Below, piece after piece: positions 34,010 to 46,794 of a stretch of 64,000 nt of DNA (its first letter is position 1; every line of letters starts with the position of its first letter). The stretch is from NCBI GenBank assembly GCA_018466975.1, contig CM031554.1, positions 1,674,001 through 1,738,000 of the forward strand. The letters are read 5' to 3'. A model generated the notes under the pieces. The model was not told where the DNA came from, searched no databases, and saw nothing but the letters and a program-made list of their open reading frames with translations. The position numbers and the translations under genes are program-made. Source of the DNA: Sparassis latifolia. Taxonomy: Eukaryota > Basidiomycota > Agaricomycetes > Polyporales > Sparassidaceae.

Positions 34010-36430
34010 GTTGCCGAGGATGGACAGGTCTATTCCCCAAGTTCTCAACACAAATCCCTGGTTGCGGATCAATCGTTTGATGGGAAAAATAGATATTTAA
34101 TTGAGTGCCGAGCATGGCTGGTTAGACGCCTGCCAAGCGCACCATTTCTCACGCCTACTCACTGTCCTGCTGTGCCGCCGTGTTGCACTCCTGGCCTTGC
34201 ACAATGCTCCACCGTTGGTACTGGCTTGTTTGTATTTCCTTCACATGCGAAGCACTGAAAGTTCATTTCACAGGTCACCCGCCCATTTAATTAATTATTA
34301 TTTGCCCACTCTGCACTCGCTGCACAGGGTCAGTCGGCCAATCTGCTTTCGCTCAGTCGCTCAGCAAATGATGGTTGTCGCTCTGAATATGGTTTTCCCT
34401 TTTATATGAGCAGGCCCTGCTGCCGGGTATCGCAGTGCTGGAGACAGATAAGTCTGTCTGTCCCTTTGTATTCTTGTTGAATTCTTATTGAATGGCACTG
34501 TTGCAGCACATCTGCGTTACAGTCACACAACTCCTTGCGCTTCATGCAGAGCCTCTCAAGTACGAGCACGCTGTATTGTAGCAATCCTGTAGGTGCATCA
34601 CCGTCCATCACTCTCGTTCCCGTCCCTTCAGTTTCCTCGTTCCTCTTCCCTATCTCATATCATTGTCTTGTTCTCTCCCGTCCTGCTCACAGTGATCGAT
34701 CTCCTTGAGAAGACGCTTGTCGTCGACTAGCACATGCATATCAACATGATAGAATTGCTTGCGCACAAGTTCATCATGCTGTACCATAACCTGACCGCCA
34801 AGCCTGAGGCGGTGGAAATATTTGACTGGATCTTCAACAATGCGGAGCTTCCATCGATACATGGAAGGTCACGATGTGCAGCAAGTTTCTCGATGCGTAC
34901 TCCCCTACTTAATCCCCTTCTTCCCTCGTGCTCACATGGATACTGACAACTGCATCTTCTCCAGATTTCCACCAGGTTGGCAACACGCCATGGCAAGGGT
35001 GTGGCTGAGAGTGCGCTCGCTGTTCTCGCAGATCCTGTGACTGCTCCCCCTACCCCTGTTACAAAGCTCCTCTCTGAGGAACGCGCGGACGACTTCCGCC
35101 TCTACCTTTACCGATCACGTGACAATGATGTCACAGAGCCTAGACTGACCATGTGACAATGACATCACTGACCACATGACCATGATGTCATCATGGTCAT
35201 TGCCCTTATCTATCCGGCACGGATCTACCTGATCATCTGACGATATGCGCCTTGTGCTCAAGGCAGGTTTACCTCATGTGCGAGATCCAGACCTAGGACG
35301 CACTTCCTATCACACATGCGACAAAGGCATGTTTGCCTCACCTTTGCCTTACTCTTACGATACAGATACCGAACCTCATGGGCATGGCCCTAGACCCTGA
35401 TACATGCGCTAGATGCACGACGACCTCGATGCTGCCTTGTCTTTGCAGCACGACCTTATCTCCATATGGACAGATTGTCTCTCACGCAGAGTCATGACTG
35501 ACTCAGCATTCTCACGACCGTGGGACAGGTATACGAACCCTGTGCCCTTGTATTGATACCGATGGACCAATCGTAGTTCTAGTATTACAGGTAGACAGAC
35601 GCCTGTACTTGTATATAAGACCGACAGGACAAGCTGGAGTCCCCATCTTGTCCTGGTTACACATCAACCAGTTTTACCATCTACATCTGTGCGACAGATC
35701 GACCTTGGTCCGCAGACAGCGGCCAAGCGTTCATAAGACAGCTCCACTGGGCCGACCTCTGGTCATCGCTGTGACTGGAGGTCGGACCCCTCACGATTGA
35801 CTTGAGCCCTTGCGAAGGCCTAGTCACTAGACGACGAACCGGATGTACGGTGGCGCGACTGGCCCCCGTGACAACCCCCTCACACCACTGCTGTGTCCAC
35901 TCAACCATCATCAATGTCAGGCTGTGTGCATTGGACATCCACATGAAGAAGGACAGGGAAATTATATCATATGTAGGTCTGATACATATTTTATACCATA
36001 TCTTTGGGCTTGAAGTAAGACAAATCTCACCATGTGGTGTGCTACCATCAGATTTATGCTATTATTGTGCATGTTCAAGCTTGCCTTGTAGTACTGCAAG
36101 ATCGGAGTAATACATTACTTAATTACTGCAGCTGTCGTTCAATGAAAACGGTGGAAGTTGATTTCATACAAGCCAAATCATATTGCTGACCCACCAGTCA
36201 CAAAGAAAGTCACAAAGAATTTATGCAAAAGGACATGCTCATCATGCAGGACGATGAGTACAACATGGCAGTGCAGCGGTAGGCATGAGAAATAGCAGGC
36301 TTGGCAGGCATCTAACCGGCCACGCGCCTCGGCACTCAATTAAATATCTATTTTTCCCATCAAACGATTGATCTGCAACCAGGGATTTGTGTCGAGAACT
36401 TGGGGAATAGGCCTGTCCATCCTCGGCAAC
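34010..36430. mobile_element. Element C with 103-bp inverted terminal repeats (about 2.4 kb)
   Basis: Arms 34010-34112 and 36328-36430 are inverted with only three mismatches in 103 bases. They begin GTTGCCGAGGATGGACAGG and end TTGAGTGCCGAG. Weaker inverted likeness continues inward for about 80 bases. The 2.0-kb centre shows no transposase; it includes a CA/TG- and GATGTCA-rich repeat block (35110-35210) and an LTR-like stretch. Arms this alike mean a fairly recent insertion or ongoing conversion between the arms. Confidence 0.75.
35154..35873 (+). repeat. Possible solo LTR inside element C
   Basis: The stretch starts with TGTGACAATGACATC, has a TATATAAGACCGACAGG promoter-like box at about 35612, and ends around CCCCGTGACA, giving a TG..CA outline. 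No second LTR, primer-binding site or polyprotein is seen, and no target duplication was confirmed. Confidence 0.25.
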
Positions 36431-36660
36431 CGTAGTAGGGCATAGTATAATCGCTGATCGTATTTTGGGACAGGAAACGCCGAGTTCGGGACACTTTCGC
36501 GCAAATCATTGATGAAAAAATGCAGGACACGTTAGGAGCTCACATTGTGCCTTCCGCCCCAACGATGCAATCTTTGGTGAACTCCGTGTGCTTGTTGGGG
36601 GATTGCAGGCATTCCCGTTTACAATTTGCCAATGGAGATAACCCTGGACATACTCCATTT

Positions 36661-37670
36661 ATTGCTGATTTCAGAAGTCTTGTCGCGCGGCCAAATATAC
36701 ACAAATTTCCGCCTGGGCGACCTCCAACTTTGAACGCATATATCTCTTCAACGGCTGGGCCGTTTCTCTAGATTCTTGCATTTTCGGACTCTCCTGGTCA
36801 ACGCGCAGGGCATGATATCAAGAAATATCTCATTTCTCTGCTATCTCTGTTCGCTGTTTTCGGCGACTTCCTTCTGGCTCAGAAGTGAGTTTGTCATCGT
36901 TGGATGGGTCGGAGAACATCGGAAGGTGGTGGAGACCCTCTGGTAGTATGGTAGGCAGGGCAGGGATATGCATTTGTGGCCTGAGAGGGTCTGGATTGTA
37001 TGTGATTTATCTTGGACTGCATAGCACATATTGTGGGGTTGCACAACTCATGCTACTGTCAAAGATTCTCATATATGGCACTCATATATGGATCAGGAAT
37101 GAAGGATGACAGTTCTGAAGATGGGGAATAGTGGATTCAAGGGCCTGAGTATCATACCAACTGCAGCACAACCCCCACCATCCTGAGTGCCTTCTACCAT
37201 CTGCTGATTGCTTAAAACCATCCAGATATCAACATAAAACATGTAAGATATGAAAAATGCAAACTAGGGAATGTTTTTGAACATCTGGCAATGGGCCCCT
37301 AGTGCTGTGATCACAGATTGAATCCCGCAGTGAGAATAAGGACATGCATGCCTTCAAATTGCATACCATGCGCTCTCTATGATCCTAAGAAGTCCTCTCA
37401 GAACAATTTCTCCAGTACTGGGATTGTCTGCTGCACGAGAAGTCAGTTCTGAGCTAGTGTGATGACCACCAGATCTGCGAGTATTGAACAGTCCGAATAT
37501 GTATGTTTCTTGATACTATGCCCTGCACATTGACCAGAAGAGTCCGAAAATGCAAGAATCGAGAGAAACGGCCCAGCCGTTGAAGAGATATATACATTCA
37601 AAGTTGGAGGTCACCCAGGCGGAAATTTGTGTATATTTGGCTGCGCGACAAGACTTCTGAAATCGGCAAT
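36661..37670. mobile_element. Element D with about 165-bp inverted terminal repeats (1.0 kb)
   Basis: Arms 36661-36825 and 37500-37670 are inverted and roughly 90% alike; outer ends read ATTGC(T/C)GATTTCAGAAG. The centre of about 0.67 kb has no coding frame of note. The right arm ends just before the F-box homology at 37690, so the apparent start of that gene (ATG 37627) lies in the element. Size, long arms and no gene fit a foldback-type or MITE-like element. Confidence 0.75.
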
Positions 37671-39260
37671 AGTAGCATCATTCGGTCTCTACATGGAATG
37701 GACCAAGCTCTCTGAAGTTTGCCACACCTGGCGCATCGTCACAGTGCAATCTCCCATTTTGTGGACGAGTATCAGTGTCGCACAAGAAGGTCTCCGGTTC
37801 CACAGGTTGTGCTTGGAGCGCTCCGGGAAAATGCCGCTCAATATTTTCGCTGGGGATTCCGACTTCTCTGATGTATATATGGAATCCCACTCAGATACAG
37901 CGGAGTCCGGTAATTGTGTTGTGGATGTAGCGACGGTCGTCAATATCATTTCGAAGTACTCCCACTGCATCCGTACTGTGAGGCTTCCCATACACGAATT
38001 CGAATCCGACCTCGAGATGCTCGTGGCATCACTGAATACCACTATGCCCTTACTTTCTGTTCTTGCCTTGGGCAGCATGGAAACCTACATCCATGCTTCA
38101 GAGCCTGAGGCATCCTTCACCCCTGCTCCACTTGTACACCAATATCCTTCTCTTCACTCCTTGGCACTGAAATGCATTGGGATTCCATGGGATTCACTGA
38201 TCCTTACTTCATTAGTTAGCTCAGAGCTAAATCTAATCCAGCGGCCATCATCTATGGAGGTGTCTCGAAATTCTCGACGCCTGTCCGCACTTGCAGAGAC
38301 TAGTAGCCCTTGCTGCAGTTTATCCCCAAAATCAAGGAAGACAAATGACCTGGATGATTTTGAAGATGACTGTGGAGATGCAGATGGCTCCAACACTAAC
38401 AATGACGAGGCCCAGTATCCTCCGCCCACTCGCACTGTTGCACTCCAGCACATGCACAACTTTCGGATGGAGGGTGAACCACAGGAAGTTGTGTGGGTGC
38501 TCGCACATTTAGCTCTTCCCAGCCACACGTCAATGTATCTTCGATGTCCTTCAGAGGTTGGCATCGAGTACGATGTTATTTCCAACATTGCTCATGCTAT
38601 CCCAAAGGACAAGACATTTTTGCCTCTTTTCTCGGAAACTCAATCCGTCCATATCTTTGTCACCGACGTCTATCTCGAGGTCCGCGACTATACCGTTGAT
38701 CGTTCTGTCAGCGACAACATCACCGTGTCATTGATTTTGCACTTCTCGGATTACATAGCGGACTGAAGTACGGCCTATCTCCTTCCTGTCATCACAGTCC
38801 AGGTCGCGCAGCTCTTCTCTTCGTCGCCAATAGTCCATTGGGAAATGCTCGGGGTGAGTCCATGGGGTGGATCATATTTGACACTGAATGGTGATCTTTC
38901 GGAGCAGGATTGGAAGAAGATATTCCGCTGCTGGAGCATCTCAAATTAAATATTGTGAATGGCGTCAACTGTGAAATCAAACCGCTGTTCAAAATTTTGC
39001 TCCCGTCTTTCACAGATGAAAAGCTCTTCTGCCCGCGCCTGAAGACGCTATTCATTGAGATCAGAGGCAATTTCTATCCGAAAACAGCAAAGTTTACTCC
39101 TATTGTGGACGGGCTTGCCTTCCGTTCATCTCTAGGGACCCCTCTACACTCGTTATCGCTTCCGTCCTATTGCCCGACTTCGAAGAAACTTGTCGAGAGG
39201 CTCAAGTCGTTGGTTGGCACTGCATTGGAGCTCTCTCAATCACGCATCAATAGAAACTGA
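37671..39260 (+). pseudogene. F-box family pseudogene 1 (N-terminus cut by element D)
   Basis: Related to the genes at 40585-42126 and 46795-48381. Homology starts at YMEWTKLSEVCHTWRIVTVQ, in the middle of the F-box region; the upstream part (SAELLSRIF in the sister gene) is missing and element D is there instead. The frame continues through leucine-rich repeats, an inserted acidic stretch (DLDDFEDDCGDADGS) and HLALPSHTSMYL, then meets TGA at 38764-38766 exactly where the sister reads into a conserved FERDIGYLLP block. Homology goes on (AYLLPVITVQV; SSSPIVHWEML), then shifts frame near 38930 (PLLEHLKLNIVNG; FCPRLKTLFIEI) to the end at 39260. Three independent breaks make it a pseudogene, although the first 379 codons are open. 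Confidence 0.8.
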
Positions 39261-40584
39261 AGCATCTCGTTGACGGCATGAGGTGATGTCTACTCGAAAT
39301 TCGCGCCAACGTTGCTCATACCTACGTTATCCCAGAGTCGTGGTTTATCTGCTTTTGATGTGATATTAGACTTATATACTTTCAAAGCCTCGCACAACTT
39401 AAAAAATCCGGCGATCCGACGTAGCAATCCATATGACCCGCAGTGTCATAGTGTACTGCGTGCCATGTATGGCTCCTAGGCCATATGTTGTTGAGATACT
39501 CTCACTCGCAATCAAAATTAAATTGAGATTATGATATTCTGAATCTGAAGTATAAATCTGAATATACTATCACGTGGGGGGAGTTGCGAAATCCAAAAAA
39601 TCGGCAACACTGCCGTCGCTGCTTCCACACTCAATAAATAAATCAGATAAAATTGTAGGACGATACTATACACCAGTTGATGTGTTCTACCAAGCCAGGG
39701 GTTCAGGCATTCCGGGATTGCTGAATGAGACGTCAAATACCACATTTGCAACTATGGTAGGTGTACTAATATCAAAGATCTCTCTTGATACTGAGAATGA
39801 CTGACCCAAGTGATGTTTGGGTGACAGCAATATGTGCTACAGTGCTGTGTTCCACCATCCCGATAAGTGTTTTGGGCAATCAGACATGCTTCAGCCTGCA
39901 TTTTGTAACACTCCCGATGAAAAGCGTGACGACGTATAGCCCGATATGGCAGCCGCGTGAGCGCTCCGTCCGCGAGATGAGCGTGACATCTGTGTGACAA
40001 AATCAGCAACACCACCCCCCGTCAACACCCACCACCGGCATCTTGCCGTCTCTCCCTCCTCACCACGAGAACATGTAAAAAAATTTGCAAAATGTAATGT
40101 GGAAGTGCATACATCTGCCCATGTAAAAATGAAGACAAAGCATCCCGGAATACAGAAGAGGAAGCCCGAGCGCTCAAAGATCGGTAACTCCCCCCTCATG
40201 ATAGTATGCACTGACGGATGTCGCGTCTTGTCACGTTCTATGCGTCCTGTCACGCGTCACGTCCGAGTCGATGCTGCCACGCCTGTCTGTGGTACGGTCT
40301 GTTCATCTGTTCTCTGTTCTCTGTTGCCAACGACATCCACTCCTGCCTGGTCAGGAGCCACTGCACCTTTGAACTATCACCGTACGTTGTTCTATATCTT
40401 ATTATATATTGTACTAACTAGACAGTTACGTCGCACTTCCAGCTTCTATTTTCCAGATTCGACGCTTTTACGGCGATAGTTTCGGAATGGAACTCGGTGC
40501 TTAACCCAGTGAGTTTATATGCATTCTGAAAAACCAAAATTGGGGTTTAAATTTGTCCCGTTGCAGGCATTCGCAACGGTTAAT
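39261..40584. other. Intergenic region
   Basis: No gene recognised. An A-rich stretch (40075-40140) and short AT-rich blocks are present. The promoter of the next F-box copy must lie at the right end, and a CAG acceptor at about 40567 suggests a 5' UTR intron. Confidence 0.4.
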
Positions 40585-42126
40585 ATGCCCGGAGGTCACA
40601 AAAACAAAAAGATGAACGCGCCTAATGCTCGTAGCGGCATCGAACTACGCGAATCAATAGCAACAGGTTCTGCGAGCGCACTCTCTGCAGAGCTCCTTTC
40701 AAGGATATTTTACCTCTTCTCTGTCGAAGTCGTCGAAGATCTGGAGTGGACGGGGGTCCTCAAAGTTTGTCGTCACTGGCGGTTGGTGGGCCTAAGGACG
40801 CACGCGTTGTGGACAAACATCAACTTAATCCACGGCCTCTCTTTCATGAACATCTGTTTGCGGCGCTAAGGAAGCATGTTGGTCAATGTCTTCGCCGAGG
40901 AGGACGATATCATCCCGGATCTTACTGACATCATCGCTTATGTCGCCACTCATGCTCATAGAATCCGCAGCTTGCGCTGGGAGGCCGAAGGCATAGAAGC
41001 TCTTGTGAAGAGTCTCAATTTCGTCATGCCACACCTTACCCACCTTACTCTCGGCGCCGAAAATGGTGACGACGTCGTCCGTGATCATGTTTGGAAATCT
41101 AGTCGCGATTTGTTTCCTTGCCTCCGTTCGCTCTCGTTGTCCGGGGTTGATATGGAATGGAGCATCCTGAGCTTCACCTCCCTTGTCGGCCTGCAGCCGG
41201 GAAGGCTCACAAGACCTAAATCAATGGACGATTTTCTGCATTTGTTACAAGCCTCTCCGAACCTCGAGACGTTGCATGTGGACCACTCTGCGCCCAGTCT
41301 GGTGGAGAACCTAGAGGATATGGATGTATGTGAGGATGAGCCAGATATTCCTCCACCAGCATGGAATCTACCACTTCCGAAGTTGCAACAGCTCCGCCTT
41401 CAAGACACTACGTTCAATGTCAAGTGGTTGCTCTCGCACCTATCCATACCTTCCAGCACGACTCTCTCATTCATCTATCCTCTGGAGGTTGGCACAGAGG
41501 AGTACGTCGACGTTGACATCATCTCTCAGGCCATTCCGAAGGACGGATCTTTGTCGCCTATTCTTTCGCTGATACAACGACTAAAAATCGTTGTCCAAAG
41601 GGGAGGGGTATATCTCGACGGATTCGGTGGCACCGAACTCGAGAAACCGAAGTTGATAATGCATTTTGAAGACGACTTCGAGCGCGATATCGGATATCTC
41701 CTTCCTCGTGTCCTCCGAGAGCTCGGACATGTCTTCTGCTCCTCCCCTATAGTGGTTCTGGAAATCGCTGGCGACCTTTCTTTGGATGAAAATAGTTGGA
41801 GGAAGACGCTCCAGTGCTTTCCCCAACTGGAGCACCTTGAATACAATGGTGATACCATAGGGTTATTCAAGGCGCTCGGTTCGTCCCCGGCATCACCGCA
41901 GACACAGGAGAAGATTATTTGTCCACAGCTGAAAAGGATACATGTTGTCTCCGGGATGTGGAAGGACACTGTCAGTGCGATGCATACCGGTCTTGCATAC
42001 CGCGAAGCCCAAGGGATGCGTTTGGAGTCACTTTCCGTGCGTCCTCGAGTCCGACTAAACAAGAAGGACTTGGCAAAACTCAAAAGCGTAGCTGTCGGTA
42101 TTCTGGATATAGAACTTGACCAATAA
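40585..42126 (+). pseudogene. F-box family copy 2, split by one in-frame TAA
   Basis: The N-terminal frame (MPGGHKNKKM..) carries an F-box: SALSAELLSRIFYLFSVEVV, then LKVCRHWRLVGLRTHALWTN. At 40867-40869 a TAA stop stands where the sister genes have a serine (ICLRR-stop-GSMLVN here, FCLKNSGDMLVN in copy 3, LCLERSGKMPLN in copy 1). The same frame then stays open for 419 codons with leucine-rich repeats (HRIRSLRWEAEG; LPKLQQLRLQDTTFNVKWLL; ECFPQLEH-like) to LDIELDQ at 42126. This is the best preserved of the three. It is a pseudogene unless the stop is read through, is a sequencing error, or translation restarts at ATG 40876. Confidence 0.85.
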
Positions 42127-42566
42127 TTCAGTGGGTAACTACTTTTGGACAGCAGGGCCTCTGAGGTGACAGCCTCCATTCTAGGACTGTGGAAATCTAT
42201 AAACATGTACCATTATTAAATAGCACGGCACGGTAGATTCCACTCGAATTCGATGATACACGCCATCCTCAACATTGACGTTGGAAGGACTATTTTCGGA
42301 TGTTTTGAACAGCGTGGTTTGCGAGAATACAAAGACCAGGAAGCCGTCATAGATACTCTCAACTCGGAAGGTTGTCGCGGTAGCCTAAGTAGACGTTTTC
42401 GGAGACGCAGATGCTTCCTTAACTTCCTGCTGATTGCAGTTCTGACAGAAGATATCCGCAGCAACAAAGGCCAAACATACGACGATCGTACCTTATCAGG
42501 AGAACATTCAAAAGCACTGGATACAGCGTTATAATATGCAAGGTATAAACAATCGACGGGGTATAG
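42127..42566. other. Convergent 3' spacer
   Basis: About 440 bases between the 3' ends of the F-box copy (rightward) and the SNF2 gene (leftward). A 93-codon plus-strand frame (42253-42534) has no motif. Nothing else is seen. Confidence 0.4.
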
Positions 42567-45500
42567 CTACTCATCATCGTCATCCATCATACCAGCCAAC
42601 ATGTCACCTGCCTCATGGACGGGGGCCTCATACACAGCAAACTTAGCCGTCTTCACAGCTGCCTCCTCGGGAGCCTCCTGACCTGCAGACGTCCACCCCT
42701 TACCGCGATCAACGAACACTTCGGGGCGGCGGTCCAGTAGCATGTCGAGCTCCTCGTCGCTGATGACGCTTGCCTTGCCGGCCTCCGTGTTCGGCACCAC
42801 CTGTATCTTCTCACCCTCGAGCCTTAGGAGAGAGGCTGCCATCTCTGTCATTGTCTCGGGCTTGCTGCGTCCTACAGCCAGCGTTGGAGTCTTAAATTGA
42901 CCTATGCATAGTGTTAGCCCATTGAGGAGAATATACCGAGGTAGAGAGAGCACCTTTGGCAATGACGAGCGCCTCGAGTTTGCGTTTCTCCGTTGCGCGT
43001 TCCATTATCTTTGCCTCGATCGTGTGTGCGCTCACCAGACGAAATATGAGCACAGGTCTGGTCTGCCCGATACGATGTGCACGGTCCTGCGCTTGCAGGT
43101 CCATTTGAGGATTCTATGCACGGCAGTCAATGGGATAGCTTTGTAGAAATACCGAGACCTACCCAATCCTGGTCGTAGAAGATCACTGTATCCGCAGCGA
43201 CCAAGTTGAGACCAAGTCCGCCAGCTCTAGTGCTGAGGAGGAAGAGCCGGGGAGCGTGGGAGGTGTCACCACTTTTCTCGAATCTATCAACCTCCTCGCA
43301 ACGATCGGTCATAGAAGTTGAACCGTCGATACGACAGATAGGCCACCCCTTCAATTCAACAGCCCAGTCCTACAAGGGACCAAGTGAGGAGCTCAGCCGC
43401 GAAGGTCAGAGCTCAGAGATACAGGACAGACCTCAATAATGTCCAACACTGTTGTGAATTGGCTGAATAAGAGCACCTTGTGGTCCCTCCGGAATAGCTC
43501 TTCAAGCAGTCGATCTAGCACCATCATCTTCCCACTCGTCGAGACCAGATCCTCGTTGAGCACGGGCGCACGGGTGTTCGGGTCCACCGGCCAGTCGAAG
43601 AGGAATGGGTGGGAGCACACCTTTCGTAGTTGCATCACGGTGTTTTGCAGCTTCATGCCATTTATTTTTTTCACTACAGTGGAGGTGTCAGGTCAATAAG
43701 TATGACTGGATCTGCAGAGGAGAACACGTACTCATGGACTTCCGCTGCCATTCCCGCCCAAGGTCTTCCGCACTCTTCCCGGTCGCCTTCGGCTTCTGCG
43801 GCCCCGACTCGAGTTTCTCAAAGTAGTCGTCGTCACTACCATCCACAGAGTAGTTTCTCTGTCTGTTCTGACGAAGTCTCGCACTGTACTTGCTCTTTGC
43901 CTCCTTTCGTGCAGCCTGCACCTTTAATGGCACTTCCTCCTCGTCCTCTTCCTCCGGCTTGAAAGACGTGCTTTTGCCACCCGCCTCCTTCACCAAGAGA
44001 GCACGTAAAGTCCCGTCCACGATGGCATCGTAGATTTCACGCTGATGCTCGCTCAGCGGTGCATACAGGACGTACTCTTTCTTCGGCGGGAGGTCCGTCT
44101 CTACATCGGATTTGAGCCGGCGGAGAAGGAATGGTCGGAGAACGGCGTGCAGTGAATGGATGAGCTGCGCGGAGCGCGTGGGAGAGAGCTTCGATTGCAG
44201 CATGGGCAAATCGAACCTATTACATGCAGCATGCAGCGTTGAGCGACCACAACGGAATAGTCAACATCAGGCTCACCATTCCTCGAATGCGTCCAAATCC
44301 GTGAAGAGGTCGGGCAGCACGAAGTTCAAGAGTGCCCATAGCTCCGCCAGGTTGTTCTGGGGTACCTTTATCATCACCAGTCACGCTGCTCGAAGGCGGA
44401 GACTTACATGCAACGGCGTGCCCGTAAGCACCATACGAGCGGCCGCGTTCAGCTTCTTGATCTCCCGCATGAGCTTGCAATGCAGGTTCTTCAGCCTGTG
44501 GCCCTCGTCGACGACGATGAAGCCCCACGCATACCGCTCGAGCTGCGCACGGTCCTGCAAAGGCAATGAGAGCACATTTCAAGAATGGTATCATGTGCAC
44601 TCGCCTTCATGATCATTTCGTACGTGGTGATCACCACTGGGAAGTTTGTCTTTTGGTGCGGAGGCAAAGGCTGCGATGTTACTGTGGATGTACCCGCCTT
44701 GTCGTCCACTTCCATTGGCTCTTCATCTTCTTCTACCCGTTCGTCCTCACTCTCGAACACCTTGCGCGTGCGTGTTGGTGCCTTTTTCGTCCCACCGCGC
44801 TTCTTTCCCCGCGTTTTAGGTTTCTGGTCATCTGACTCGGTGTGCGCTCTGCTCTTCGCCGTGACTCGACTGCTCTTCTTCCGCGTCTTCACCTCTGTCG
44901 TAGACTTTGTTCCCACCTTCCCCTTTCCCTTGGCAACTCCAGGCTTCGCTTTTGACTCCTTTGCCACATACCGTCTGAACGCCTTGTCTTGATACTCCAT
45001 ATCACTCTCCGAGAACACCATCTGCGTGCGCCGCAGCTCCGCCCGCTCCTCCGGCGTTCCGTGGTACATGCATACGGGGATCTGAACGCGCGTCAGCGAG
45101 TTCCTTCAGGCATAAAGAGATTAATTACGTCGGGTGTGAAGCGGTGGAACTCGTCCACCCAGTTCTGCAGCACGCTCAGCGGACAGACTACTAGGAACGG
45201 CGCCACAGAGCGCTCCCGCAGGAATGCGTGGAACGCAATAGCCTGTAGCGTCTGCGAAGTGAGGTTAGACTTCATCTGACAAGATCGCGATAGTGGCACG
45301 TACCTTGCCTAATCCCATCTCATCCGCTGAGGCGACAGTATTCAGTGTTCGTGTTGAAGCTATCCCAGTAAACTCACCTAAAATACCAGAGATACCGCTT
45401 TGGTATAAACCCACCATCCACGCGACGCCCTCGAGCTGGTAGTCTCTCAACGTCGCGCCCGTGACCAACGCAGGCTGTACAAACGCGTTCGCGTCATTGC

Positions 45501-46107
45501 TCTCCTGGCTTCGCTCGACGACCGCTTGGCCGGCTTGCTCTGTTTTCTTGCGCTTCGTGGACTGCTCATCATTCTCCTCCGCTCCACTGCGCCTTCGCTT
45601 TTTTGAGCTGGGTGTAGCTTCATGCCCATGCTCTGGCTTTGCTGCGCGCCGCTTGCCGTAGTGTACCTGCACCTTGTCCATCTGTTCCTTCAGGATGGAC
45701 ACATAAGCGGCAGACTTTTTGAGCAGCTCATCGAGCATCTTCATGCGCGCTTCTGTGTCCTTTCATGAAGGCGTTGGAGTTATTCACGGAGAGACAGTGA
45801 GAGCTAACATACCTCGTTGGCTTGGTCGTCCTCGGCCTCATCCTTAGCCTGCATGGCAAACGTGTAAAACTCGTTGTACGAGCGCGTCAATTATTATGCT
45901 TACCTTGTCATTAGCATTCGCTTGGCCGTTCTCCTGCAAGTGATCAGTACCATTGCTCGACGCGTCGGGTACATTTGCGCATACCTCGACATTGTCAGGA
46001 GGGCTTGACGGTGGTGTTGTCGGCCTCGTAGGCACAGTCATGTACGACGTAGGCGAGGAAGGTACCGGAGACGACGAAGGTGACATCTTGCTCGACACAG
46101 ATGACAT
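42567..46107 (-). CDS. IRC5: SNF2-family chromatin remodeller, Lsh/HELLS/DDM1/IRC5 type
   Basis: These ATPases slide nucleosomes to help DNA methylation or heterochromatin upkeep (DDM1, Lsh, Neurospora MUS-30) and cohesin loading and repair (yeast Irc5). After a Ser/Thr/Pro-rich start at 46107 come a coiled segment ([20 protein letters not shown]), a Lys-rich nuclear-signal stretch ([20 protein letters not shown]), and the ATPase: [28 protein letters not shown] split by an intron (Walker A, about 45310-45390), [17 protein letters not shown], the DEGH box in [12 protein letters not shown] (about 44509), and MVLTGTPL. Between motifs Ia and II lies a long charged insert (44660-45000), as in Lsh proteins. 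The C-terminal lobe has [29 protein letters not shown] and [13 protein letters not shown] rather than DEAH, together with the insert, points to Lsh over ISWI. All motifs look intact. Confidence 0.9.
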
Positions 46108-46317
46108 CGCGGTCGTCGGACTCGTCGAGAGCTGGCCTGCAACGCAATGTTAAGCGCGCCTGCCTACATAATCACGTGATAGTATAGCAGACAGCTGGGC
46201 GCTAAAGTTTACTCGTTCCTCGTTTCTCGGTGCTATGTAAGTATTAAGGCGAGCGTCATCAGCGGCGCTGAAGCACTCAACATCTCGACCGCCTCCCTGA
46301 GACGTTCGTCCGTCATG

Positions 46318-46560
46318 GCAGAGATGGATATCTGCACAGGACGCGTAGCTGTGGTGGCCAGCCGCCCATTAATCGGCGAAGCTCTAGTTTATGAGGCTGG
46401 TGGCACGCCGTTGGCGGATGACAAAGATGAGATTGAGGAGTACTTATACACCTCCTCACACACCTATATCCAGAGAATTAGTGCAACGTTCATTGGTTTC
46501 GAATGCTCCCCAATGGACGCATCGTTATGTGAAGAGATTAGAGTATATCAGTCTTGGTAG
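46318..46560 (+). CDS. Small ORF divergent from the SNF2 gene
   Basis: An 80-codon frame (MAEMDICTGRVAVVASRPLI..) begins about 210 bases from the SNF2 start on the other strand, where a shared promoter would lie. The sequence looks protein-like (few low-complexity runs, a LADDKDEIEEYLY acidic patch) but no family is recognised. It may be part of a spliced gene or chance. Confidence 0.25.
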   Translation, partial: AEMDICTGRVAVVASRPLIGEALVYEAGGTPLADDKDEIEEYLYTSSHTYIQRISATFIGFECSPMDASLCEEIRVYQSW

Positions 46561-46794
46561 TAGACTACGTACACCACAGTGCGATCTTCTTGTGTTGTGA
46601 CACCAACAAGTCAAACAGAACGAAAGAGCGTAAGGTCGTTTCCGCCCAGTACTACCCGAATTCCATATATCGTCTGTTTGGATTTTCAGTGCAGTCGATC
46701 ACACGAGCACAAGGACGAGGGTGATAAAATATTTCTGGGATGTGCTTTATCAGTTACGCTGACCGTTTAGGAGTGATGAATACCCACCAAATCA

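Noticed and set aside
35154..35873. Full LTR retrotransposon
   Set aside because: Only one LTR-like stretch is seen, with no reverse transcriptase, integrase or second LTR; kept only as a low-confidence solo LTR.
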